The notes beneath the pieces are model-generated. The model was not told the origin of the DNA and searched no databases. It saw only the letters and a program-made list of their open reading frames with translations. Of a DNA stretch of 64,000 nt, positions 9,778-18,362 are shown one piece after another; the first letter of the stretch is position 1; each line of letters starts with the position of its first letter. Source of the stretch: Odiellus spinosus (lineage: Eukaryota; Arthropoda; Arachnida; Opiliones; Phalangiidae); contig CAWUCO010000001.1 in NCBI GenBank assembly GCA_963920705.1, forward strand, positions 793,982 to 857,981. The letters run 5' to 3'. The translations under genes and the position numbers were made by a program.

Positions 9778-12193
9778 TAAACATCTAGATCTGTTTCAAA
9801 AAATCCGTTAATTGACAAAAAATTACCTCGGTTTTTAAGCATTCGCACGGCAAATAATGTGGAAGTACGTATTCCTTCCATGTCTCCGTTAGCAACTGTA
9901 TTCGAATTTAGAGAAAACGAATTTGTTAAAGATAATTTTCTAAGTCCTATACCATTGAGCAAGTACGCTCGAACGATAAGTTTGCAATATACAAATAATT
10001 ACATTGATATCAGAATTCCGTCTCCGCTTGTTCAAAGAAGATTAGTGGCAGGCAATGTGTTCGATTCAAAAGTGCCCAAGAAAAATTCGCAGTCGGATTA
10101 TATAGCAGATTCAAAACCTCAGGGTAAAACTACTTTAATTAACCCCCCTGAAATATCCGAGGTTGTAAAAATCGATACCCCTCCATCTATAAGCACAAAA
10201 CCGTCGTTTAAAGAAACCACGCCCTTAAAGCCATCTATTCCCCCTATTCAACCTCTTACGAAAGAAGCGGATCAATCTGGTATCGAGTCCCCCGTAGTAG
10301 AGTCTGAACCTATACCGCTTGAAAAGGCCCCAGAAAATAAATCAGTACCTACATTGAGCCCGAAGATAACAACTTTACCCCCGCCAACTCCCACTTCGTA
10401 CGAACACTGGGCAAATTACAGGGTTTTGATTAAACCGGGGAGCATATCCGCTGATTTAGACGAACGAGGACGCGTTATTAACGAGACCTTAGCCCAAAAA
10501 ATTTGCGACGCGTTCAGTTTAACTATATTTAATCGAGTTCGGGGGGTAGTTTTTAAAGTAGAGTTTAATTACGCGAATGATCCTAGTTTTACCATGATGG
10601 CCCCTCCAGGTATCGAAATTCGCTTATCGCCTCAATTAAGTCAGCTCTTAAATATTCCGTACGCGTTTCATTCGAATATTACGGGCTATAATTTTATGGA
10701 CCCCAAAACAGAAAAAATATATATTAAGGATAATGGTAATTATATCGATTACAGAATAAATCCGTTTGGTAACCCGGTTCTTTCGAACCAAAACGATTAC
10801 GTTTACTATAGTTTTAATTTGGATCCTGAAATAGTTTTTAAAGGAAAAATGGATGAAAATAACGTTTATGTTCCCTTTAAAAAGAAAGTTTAAATTACGA
10901 GCCTTTGCGCGCTTATAATATAAAATTTGACATTATCAATCGTAATGAAGAAAAATACTTTCAAATTAGTCTCCCCCCGTACGTCGAGTGTTCAATTAGC
11001 GGCTCTCTCGCTGATATTTTAAATTTAGAGTTAAGCGGATATCAAAAAAATATATTAGTTAGTACTAGAAATTTACACGCTAATTATAAGAAATTTCAAG
11101 CGGATAAAAATAGTTCGATTAATTTTCGAGTTCACAATCATTTGTTTATCATGGGTGGTGACCATACGGAAACTTCTGTTCGACTGGATGGTAAAAATTA
11201 TATGCCCATGTACAATCGTCAAAATAAAGAAATTATTCCATTTGGTTTGCATTTAAAAAATTTTAGCCGCTTTAAGAGAGCAAATAAAATTACGTCAACT
11301 AAGGGGATGTTCTTTTAATATTTTAAAAGTAAATGAAAACGATTTTCGACTCGCGGTAGAATTACCAGCGGGTATTCGTTTCAAAATGAGCGAATCTTTA
11401 GCCGATTTATTTAAATTTCCATCCGATGAATACGTTAGTCTTTATTACCAGGGGGGGTACTCTTGATCCGCTCGTGGTGAAGATTGACATTGAACCGAAT
11501 AGTTTTCAATTTGTGTTTGAAATGAATCGTGATAAAGAGACCAATCAAAAAGTTTTTAAAAGAAAGGGGGGTGATTTATCATTTTATAGCGATCAACCCT
11601 TGTTCCAGCAAAACACCAAAGTTTATACTTGTGAAATTCCCCTCGGGACATACACGTCAATAGAAGATGTTTTTTCTGCTATGATTGAGGCCTTACCCGC
11701 AGAGGTTCACCAAAAAAGTATTCAGTTTTCGGTAAATAAAAATGGGACGGTCAAGGTTTCGTGCTATAAAAATATTTGGATTTGCTTTCATTACGTCTCA
11801 CATCCCGACGATCATCTTGGGGGGTTAGGTGATATGTTAGGCTTTCGAATCGATCAAGACGCCGTTTACAAAGAAGTGACGAGCGAATATCCCTACGATT
11901 TACAAAGAGGCATTCACATTATGTATATTTATAGCGATATAATATTACCGCAATTAACGGGTGATACAGAAAGCATGTTGCTAAGAGCCCTCAAAATTGA
12001 AAATTCCAACCAAGAGAATATCGATCAAAATGAAGCTAATTTTTTAAACATTGATTATTATCCTTTACGTCTCGATTCAAATCGAATTATAGAAATTGAA
12101 TTAAAAACGGATTTTAACGAACTAATTCCCTTTACAAATAAAGGTCGAACTCTAGTAAAGCTTCATTTCATAAAGAATCGTCATTATGAATAG
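9778..12193 (+). pseudogene. Polinton multi-module structural protein, frameshifted
   Basis: Four frames join into what was one large protein: 9778-10893, 10893-11318, 11318-11465 and 11426-12193. The last break falls in a run of seven G near 11448. A module recurs: a hydrophobic strand with Pro, then Ser-x-x-Leu-(Ala/Ser/Gly)-x-(Ile/Leu/Met)-(Leu/Phe). Examples are APPGIEIRLSPQLSQLLNIP, PPYVECSISGSLADILNLE, LPAGIRFKMSESLADLFKFP and GGLGDMLGF. The C-terminal part (HIMYIYSDIILPQL ... LLRALKI, then RIIEIELKTDFNELIPF) resembles a protein I associate with arthropod Polintons and take to be a minor capsid or spike component; the assignment is from context. Pro-rich linker at residues ~75-180. It precedes the core and capsid genes. 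Confidence 0.65.
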
Positions 12194-12608
12194 ATATCTA
12201 GAATATTATAGTTCTCAACAAAGAGGGGGCGGGATCCGCGGTTTTCATGGCGGTGTCTTCCAATCAGGTAGAGGTTTGGGTTCAATTTTTAGGTCTTTAT
12301 TAAAATATGTCACGCCAATTTTAAAACCGTTAGCTTCAAATCTGGGTACTGAAGCGTTAAGCATGAGTCATAACATTCTTAAAGATATTCAAGGAGGAGT
12401 GGAGCCTAAACCCAGTTTAAAAAGAAACTCGCGAATTGCCGTAGCTAACTTAATAAATAAAGTGGTGGATAATTCCATTAGGCCTCAGAGTGGAAGTGGC
12501 AATAAAAGGAGACGCAAGGGTTTAAAATTAGGCTCTTACAAACGCTTTAAAAATCTACGAAAAAAACGCAAAAAACCTCGTCAAATTAGATCGGATTATT
12601 TAGATTGA
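12186..12608 (+). CDS. Basic core-like protein (adenovirus pX-like, Polinton)
   Basis: An intact 140-codon ORF whose ATG overlaps the end of the upstream gene by 8 nt. The N-terminal half is Gly-rich and then has an amphipathic segment (GLGSIFRSLLKYVTPILKPL, about residues 30-49). The C-terminal 45 residues are very basic (KRRRKGLKLG, KNLRKKRKKP). Gly-rich plus helix plus arginine/lysine tail, next to the major capsid gene, fits the small DNA-condensing or membrane-active core protein of Polintons/adintoviruses. Identity comes from layout and composition rather than close motif matching. Confidence 0.6.
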   Translation: MNRYLEYYSSQQRGGGIRGFHGGVFQSGRGLGSIFRSLLKYVTPILKPLASNLGTEALSMSHNILKDIQGGVEPKPSLKRNSRIAVANLINKVVDNSIRPQSGSGNKRRRKGLKLGSYKRFKNLRKKRKKPRQIRSDYLD

Positions 12609-12613
12609 AAAAA

Positions 12614-13929
12614 ATGGCTCTTTACGAAGGAATGATGTCTAATTTAGATTTCTTTACTCGTCCCCTGCTAAATAGAAATAATATTTCCAATAAAACGACT
12701 CAGTATCACCCCATTTCTCCCGTCAACGAAAATACCGAACAAATAGAGTTTTTTATCGCTGGAAACCCCCTGTATCTTGATTTATCAAAACTACGCGTTA
12801 AAGTTAGGGGTCGTATTGTTCATACGGACGGTACCATCTTAGAACCAGACGAGAAAAAAGTGTCGTTAAGTAACATTCCTATAGCGAGTATTTTTAGCCA
12901 AGTTGAAGGATATCTCGGAACTAAACCAGTGCAATCTTCGAGTGCTCTTTATCCATACCAGGCCTACTTGGCTACTCATTTAAATTATGGGCCCGAGGCC
13001 AAAGAAAGTCAATTAACCGGTTGGGGGTATTACAGCGATTATCCCTCTAAACCAGAAGATGCTTTTGTAGCGGCTGATTCTATCAAAAACGGTATTAAAA
13101 CTCGCGCTACTTTTGTCCACCAATCAAATGTTTTCGAATTTTTAGGCCCTTTATTTTTAGATATTACAAAACTTGATAAATTTTTAATTAACGATGTGGA
13201 TGTCCGAATTAGATTACTTCGCGCCCCTAACGCTTTTTCTATTATTAGCACAGAAGCGAATAAACAATATAAAATTGAACTTGTCGAAGTTAGTTTATAC
13301 GCCAAACACGTAGAAGTATTGGACCAAATTGTTTTGTCTCACGCGGCTATAATGAGAAAAACTCCCGCTATTTATCCTTTGACAAATGTCACGATGAAGA
13401 GTTTCGTCATCATGGCAAACTCAACGGATGTCGTGAGGGAAAACGTATTTTTAGGTTTAGTTCCCAATCGTGTTGTTATTGGTTTGGTAACGAATAAAAG
13501 CAAAAATGGTTCGCTCGATACAAATCCCTTTAATTTTAAGCATTTTACGTTAAATTTTCTTCAAATAACCGTCGGTACGCTAAATTTTCCTGACCAAGCT
13601 TTTACCCCAAATTTCAATACGAATAAATCTTTGAATTATACCCGTGAATACCAATCTTTGTTTGAGGGACTCGATATAGACTTGAACAATAGCGGCAATG
13701 GGATTCATACCAGCCATATCTTCATGGAAACTGTTTATACGCGTTGGATCTTACAAAAGAGCATCTCGCCTGTGTGAGCCACAGCTCCGTGACGCAAACA
13801 GGCAGCGTCCGCATCTCCATGAAATTTGAAAAACCCCTGCCAGAAAATGTTTGCGTTTTAATATACGCTGAATTTGAAAACACGATTCTTATTTCTCAAG
13901 AACGAGATATCATCTACACTCCGCAATAA
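12614..13929 (+). pseudogene. Polinton major capsid protein (double jelly-roll), C-terminal frameshift
   Basis: ATG at 12614; an in-frame TTG at 12605 is not a credible eukaryotic start. This family is widely annotated in animal genomes as F54H12.2-like. The conserved stretches are EYHPI-like TQYHPISPVNE, then SIFSQVEGYLGTKPV, then YPYQAYL and LNYGPEAKESQLTGWGYY. The N-terminal 380 residues read open to 13777, then a frameshift near 13741 moves the last 60 residues (LDLTKEHL ... FEKPLPENVCVLIYAEFEN) into another frame ending at 13929. It forms the icosahedral shell by family knowledge. One lesion only. Confidence 0.88.
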
Positions 13930-13971
13930 AAACGCCGTCGTCTTTCAAAATTTAATTATTTAACGGTCAAC

Positions 13972-14688
13972 ATGGGTCCTGTGCACAACTTGTCCGAGAA
14001 GCTCGAAATTACGGTGGTAAATGCCTTAGAACCCGAAATAAACGTTCGACGAGTCGATACGCTGACGACATTGAATCTAAAAGAAGAGGCTTGGCTAGCT
14101 TTATTTCGATTTGCCGACGACATTACCGCTTTTCTGAAAAATAACTCTAGACGGTTTCATCTATGGCTTCCTATAAGCAACGAAAGGATAAAGCTGGAAT
14201 GTTTCGTGAACTCATCTAATGATAGACTCGTGGACATTCGTTACTATGAACGGGACAATCAAGAAAATTATTTCATATTATTTTCCACCGCCAGGGGTTT
14301 TAGTCTGAAGCTGAAGGATTGGGAAAGACTTCTTATCTTAAAACCAGTTTTGGATCGTGAAATCAAAAGCAAGAAAGCCGCGCGACTTCATTTGAAAGAA
14401 TTATTGGTTAATCATTTAACTAATATTATTTTTGATATGACTGATAATTGTCCAAATATCGATTGTAAAAAATCTCTAGCCCATACTCCAGAATGTAACG
14501 CGGGCGGAGGGAGCTGGGAAAATAGAGTAGAAATAACTCTATCTGAGGCTTTACCTTTAATCGATCGATCTGTTATATTAAATAAATTTCGCTTCGAATA
14601 CGGATTTGAAGATGACGAAAATTTATTATTTAATTATATGAGTACCAATTTACAAGAACTAAAGAATGCCCTTGTTTTTGGCTATTAA
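13972..14688 (+). CDS. Polinton-associated protein of unknown function with a Cys/His cluster
   Basis: An intact 238-codon ATG ORF between the major capsid and integrase genes, 43 nt after the former and 3 nt before the next open frame. I do not recognise a family. The N-terminal half looks like beta strands with aromatic residues (RRFHLWLP, DIRYYER, YFILFSTARGFSLK). Residues ~160-178 hold CPNIDCKKSLAHTPEC, a possible zinc site, and the C-terminus is helical. Conserved position suggests a virion or assembly role. Confidence 0.6.
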   Translation: MGPVHNLSEKLEITVVNALEPEINVRRVDTLTTLNLKEEAWLALFRFADDITAFLKNNSRRFHLWLPISNERIKLECFVNSSNDRLVDIRYYERDNQENYFILFSTARGFSLKLKDWERLLILKPVLDREIKSKKAARLHLKELLVNHLTNIIFDMTDNCPNIDCKKSLAHTPECNAGGGSWENRVEITLSEALPLIDRSVILNKFRFEYGFEDDENLLFNYMSTNLQELKNALVFGY

Positions 14689-14787
14689 AAAATGTATATT
14701 AACCGATGTTCTGAAAAAAAAAAATTCATTTTGGTCACGTTTTTCGTATTTTTTCCACTTATTTTTTGTGGACCTATTAAATATACT

Positions 14788-15746
14788 ATGAAAAAAATAT
14801 CGAAATTATCTGCCCCTATTAAAAAACGCTTAAAGGCGGTGTATTATAATATCGAACATCCCGCCTCGTACAGCAACGTAGAGATCTTAAATAAGGAATT
14901 TCCAGATATTTTTCGTAAAGTGATACTGGAATGGTTAGAAAGTCAAAAATCGTACACTAGGCATCGATTTCGAAGAAAACGTTTTAAAACTAATCAAATA
15001 TTCGCCAATAGTCTTAATGAAACTTGGCAGTCGGATTTAATTGATTTACCTAAATTAAAAAAATACAATAAAAATGTGAGATTTATTTTAGTCGCCGTTG
15101 ACATTTTAAGCCGCTACGCTTTCGCTAGACCTTTAAAAGATAAATCCAGTGTGGAAATTATTAAAGCGTTTCGAGATATCTTTCGATATCGCAAACCTTT
15201 AAAATTAATTACCGATATGGGAAAGAATATAATAATAACGCCTTTAAGAAATTCCTCAAAAAACATGGCGTCTCGCTTTATTTCGCTTTAGGCACTCATA
15301 AAGCGGCTATCGCCGAACGATTTATTCGAACCTTGAAGGGTCAAATTTATAAAATATTGACCCATACGGGGCAAAATAATTATATTCAATATTTACCGCA
15401 AATTTTGAGGGCGTACACCGCTCGAATTCACGGGACAACGCGTATAGCTCCGGATCAAGTCACGTTGCATAACGAAAATATTGTTTGGAACACGCTATAC
15501 GGACGCGTTAAAAACATTTCTAAAAAATCGACGTCATTACAAAAAGGAGATCTGGTCCGTTTGTCTGTAGGTGAAAGGGCCTTTAGAAAGATTTATACTG
15601 GGACATTTACCCCCGAAATTTTTGTCATTGATCGAGTTATAAAACGCGATCCTCCGGTATACAATCTCAAAGATTTGAAAAACGAAGAAATTGCGGGTCC
15701 ATTTTACACGAACGAGCTTCAACGAGTGCGTTTACCAGAAACTTGA
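14788..15746 (+). pseudogene. Polinton retroviral-like integrase, one frameshift
   Basis: An ATG at 14788 gives the usual N-terminus (KRLKAVYYNIEHPASYS). An in-frame ATG at 14692 would add a hydrophobic leader (FILVTFFVFFPLIF) unlike the family, so I prefer 14788. Catalytic residues: Asp in WQSDLIDL, Asp in LITDMGKNI, and Glu in AAIAERFIRTLKG. The last lies beyond a frameshift near 15240-15290, where the upstream frame runs to a stop at 15289-15291 and the second frame continues to 15746. The C-terminus has a chromo/SH3-like part (YTGTFTPEIFVIDRVIK). It inserts the element's DNA into the host genome. Confidence 0.9.
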
Positions 15747-15757
15747 GGAAAAACAAG

Positions 15758-16228
15758 ATGGATACGCATCAGCTCATGGCTCTCATGCATTGCAATCCTA
15801 AAACTCGAAAATACTTTCTAGGGGTCTTTCCTAGGGACCAATTACCAAAGGCCCCTCATAGAGAAACTTATTGTTTTATTCTAAACACTGAAAATCACAA
15901 TCAAGAAGGTCAACATTGGTTAGCGGTTTTCCGAAATAAAGAAAAATTAGAATTTTTTGATAGTTACGGTTTAGGACCAGATTTTTATAATTTATCTCTC
16001 GAGAAATATCATCCCAAAATATACTATAATACAAATCAAATACAACCAACTCGGGCGGAAACGTGCGGTTTGCATTGCGTCTACTTTTTAACGGCTCGCT
16101 GTAATAATATTAATTATAATGATATTATAAATAAAATGTATTATTCAAATTTAAAATTAAATGACATTTTAATTTTATTATTTTTATGTTTACATTTACA
16201 AATACATAATGGATTTTATTGTCAATAA
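15758..16228 (+). CDS. Polinton adenain-like cysteine protease
   Basis: ATG at 15758, 156 residues; the frame opens earlier but only with a TTG. The catalytic set of the C5/Ulp1-like fold is present: His53 in GQHWLAVF, Asp68 in FFDSYG, Gln94, and Cys103 in TCGLHC. It processes capsid precursors by family knowledge. The last 35 residues are hydrophobic and AT-rich in codon use (LILLFLCLHL). It follows integrase by 11 nt and ends in a convergent arrangement with minus-strand genes. It is one of the undamaged genes of the element. Confidence 0.92.
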   Translation: MDTHQLMALMHCNPKTRKYFLGVFPRDQLPKAPHRETYCFILNTENHNQEGQHWLAVFRNKEKLEFFDSYGLGPDFYNLSLEKYHPKIYYNTNQIQPTRAETCGLHCVYFLTARCNNINYNDIINKMYYSNLKLNDILILLFLCLHLQIHNGFYCQ

Positions 16229-16229
16229 A
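16224..16229 (+). terminator. Polyadenylation signal overlapping the protease stop codon
   Basis: AATAAA at 16224-16229 contains the protease TAA (16226-16228). A convergent minus-strand gene ends 57 bp on, so this compact arrangement is plausible as the 3' end of the plus-strand structural block. Confidence 0.5.
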
Positions 16230-16285
16230 GAGATATAAAATCTTATTTAGTCTCTCCATTTTTGAGGTTTTCCAGTTCCCTTTTG

Positions 16286-16920
16286 CTATCGCAAAAATTG
16301 TTTGCTACGCGTTCGAGCGCGGGGGGAAACTGGTTCCAACCTCTCGACTCCTCTTCTCCTTTTCGTTTTTTTCCTTCTCGATGATTTACCATTTCGGGAG
16401 GTTTGATCAATGTCAGGTGTTTGGTCGTTTTTACTAGACTCGGCACTTAAAACTTCGGATATCGAATCGAGCGCCTCTTGTTTCGCCCGAAGAAAATTTC
16501 CCCGCTCCGGGGTAGGCGTGCCTCCCACGGCGCCTAAAAGCTCTTCGGGGGGTTCTTTAAATAAATCTTGATGCAATTGACGGGTAATTTTTGAGGCAGA
16601 ATCTCTTATCAAATTAGAAACGTAATGCGGGCCGAGTTTTTGCTCCATTTCTTCTTTTGACAACGGGGTCGAATGCTCTTGATATAAAGGGGAAATCTTT
16701 GAACGCGACGTTCTCCCGCGGAATCCTTTCGTCATAGAATATCTCGGCGTAATAAATGGTTGCGGTGAAGCTTTTAAGGGTTGCAAACCGGGAGTTACAG
16801 GCGTGGTGGGTTGGGGCGGAAGTGTTAGGGCTGATAAATTACTAACTTAAAACTTCGGCTCGGATAGGCTATCGGCTGATTTTTAGATCTTTTCGAGCGA
16901 CGTTTGCGCTTTAAAACCAT
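16286..16920 (-). pseudogene. Polinton hypothetical basic/Ser-rich protein, one frameshift
   Basis: The main frame (16786-16286) has no ATG of its own. An ATG at 16918-16920 opens a basic N-terminus (LKRKRRSKRSKN), and a one-base shift near 16830-16850 joins it to a Pro-rich linker (LPPQPTTPVTPG) and the main frame. The rest is Ser/Arg/Glu-rich with a basic patch (RRKKTKRRRG). Not recognised. It looks like a disordered virion or nuclear protein. Transcribed toward the protease gene, downstream of the ATPase. Confidence 0.45.
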
Positions 16921-16955
16921 GCTCGTGAATATAGTTCCAAAAAAACAATTGTTTT

Positions 16956-17697
16956 TTAATCACAATAAATTATCATAGGCGCTTCGTGAATTAAAATACG
17001 ACTCCTTAGTCTTAAAAGGTCAGGTGTTTCTTGTTTATTGTCTATGAGTAAATAACTATAGGGATCTTGAGTCGCTAGTTTATATGCTTCTACTATTTTT
17101 TTCCCATGACCCGGGGCAATTTGTGATCCTAACAAAGAAATTCCTAATGAATCTCGGAGATTTTTAAAATAAATAATGTAACAAGTGTTTAAAGATATTA
17201 GCCGAGCTTGACTGCCTTTCGGAAATAAAGTTTGGCAAAGGATCATCACGCTAATATTAAAGTGATGTGATTTTACCGTCACTAAATTAGCGATAAAGGG
17301 GTTGTTAAAGATTTCATGAGCAAGGTCGTCCAAAACAATAAGCGAATTACGATTTTTTTCCCAAAATTCAAAGTTAGAATCGGGTAAACCCTGAATAAAA
17401 ACAATATTGGGAAGTGTCTGGCGTAAAACATCAAAATTGGGTTGATAAGCTTGAAAACAATAAATTATTTTTTCGGGAGGGGGATATGTAATTAATGGTA
17501 ATTGTTTTAAAAAATTAGAGACAAAAGTGCTTTTTCCTATAAAAATAAATAAAACACAGTTTTTTAATGCTAGATTATTATATATGTATATAATTTTATT
17601 AATAATAAAATACAGGCAAAAAAAGCATACCACACATAGAAGGCCCGCAAATTAAACTTCGAAATGGAGTAATAAATTTTAAAGTATTATTATTCAT
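16956..17697 (-). CDS. Polinton genome-packaging ATPase (FtsK/HerA type) with a 94-nt intron
   Basis: Exon 1 is 17697-17631 (ATG at 17697, 67 nt) and exon 2 is 17536-16956. The intron, 17630-17537, has donor GTATGC and acceptor TATAG and is 94 nt, not a multiple of three. Splicing puts exon 1's ...CGPSMC against exon 2's GKST, giving the GxxxxGK[ST] Walker A. Without splicing the frame has no P-loop start. Walker B is SLIVLDDLAHEI (about 17332-17297), with a glutamine motif in MILCQTLF. About 215 residues, the usual size. It pumps the genome into capsids. The coding parts have no lesion. Confidence 0.85.
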
Positions 17698-17768
17698 TAT
17701 AACAAAAAATCCAACACCAAATATTAAAACCCGTCACTTTTCAGTTTCACAAACAATTTGCATGTTTA

Positions 17769-17996
17769 TTAACCCGACACCAGTTTATATGCTATGTATT
17801 GACCGTCACCAATTGTATTTCCTTTTTTTAAATCTTGACCTCTTTTACACGCTAAAAATATTTGTTCAAATTTTTTAATTTTATGTTGAAAACGTAAGTG
17901 ATCAATCCATTTATAATTTTTTCTATTTTCCGTGGGGATTTCATAAATTTGAATTACGTTAGAAAAATGCACGTGCCTGTTTCCATTCTTGGACAT
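17769..17996 (-). CDS. Small PPP1R15/GADD34-like protein (candidate PP1-recruiting factor)
   Basis: Intact 75-codon ATG ORF. Near its start R7-H-V9-H-F11 fits the RVxF protein-phosphatase-1 docking motif. After about 18 residues comes W30, then R35-F36-x-x-K39-I40, then a short helix ending at C50. This order (RVxF, Trp, R-F-x-x-R/K-I) is that of the PPP1R15 family and of short viral homologues, which bring PP1 to phosphorylated eIF2-alpha and restore translation. Size also fits a minimal viral form. The W-to-RF spacing is shorter than I expect for cellular members. Function is inference from motif order and context beside a BIR gene. Confidence 0.45.
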   Translation of the reverse strand: MSKNGNRHVHFSNVIQIYEIPTENRKNYKWIDHLRFQHKIKKFEQIFLACKRGQDLKKGNTIGDGQYIAYKLVSG

Positions 17997-18134
17997 GATT
18001 GGCTATTTATAAAGGGTGGACATTTAATTTTTTCTTCAACAATAGTTTTTTCAGGAGCCCCGCTTATTATGGCTTCCGCATTCATCAAAACCGGTTTGAA
18101 GAGGTTGAAATGGTACGAGAGGGATGTTCGTAGT

Positions 18135-18362
18135 CTAATTTCGCTTTGTAACAATATCGCAGTTTGGACTATATTTTTCATGCTCTTTAAAGGGGATGTC
18201 TAAACATTCCCAACGATATAAAATAAGCCCGCATTGAAAACATTGACAAGCTTGGATTTTCGAGTCTAATAAAAAAAATCCTGCTTTAGCTAAAGCTTCA
18301 ATCGGAACGCAACCTTTCCAACGCCCTTTAAAACTTTCTAGGCGGGTCAATTCGTGATTCAT
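18135..18362 (-). CDS. Single-BIR protein (inhibitor-of-apoptosis-like)
   Basis: Intact 75-codon ORF that is essentially one BIR domain. R7 and W15 open it, ALAKAGFF (23-30) is the core helix, and the zinc ligands C41, C44, H61 and C68 have the exact BIR spacing C-x2-C-x16-H-x6-C, with WECLDIP between. There is no RING. By family knowledge BIRs bind caspases or IAP antagonists; a single-BIR viral protein could block host cell death. Its ATG overlaps the polymerase stop as ATGA (18362-18359), which suggests termination-reinitiation or recent packing. It lies between polymerase and the PP1-like gene, all on the minus strand. Confidence 0.85.
   Translation of the reverse strand: MNHELTRLESFKGRWKGCVPIEALAKAGFFLLDSKIQACQCFQCGLILYRWECLDIPFKEHEKYSPNCDIVTKRN

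Noticed and set aside
17954-18181. 75-codon minus-strand frame overlapping the BIR and PP1-like genes
   Set aside because: It overlaps two better supported ORFs and shows no motif.
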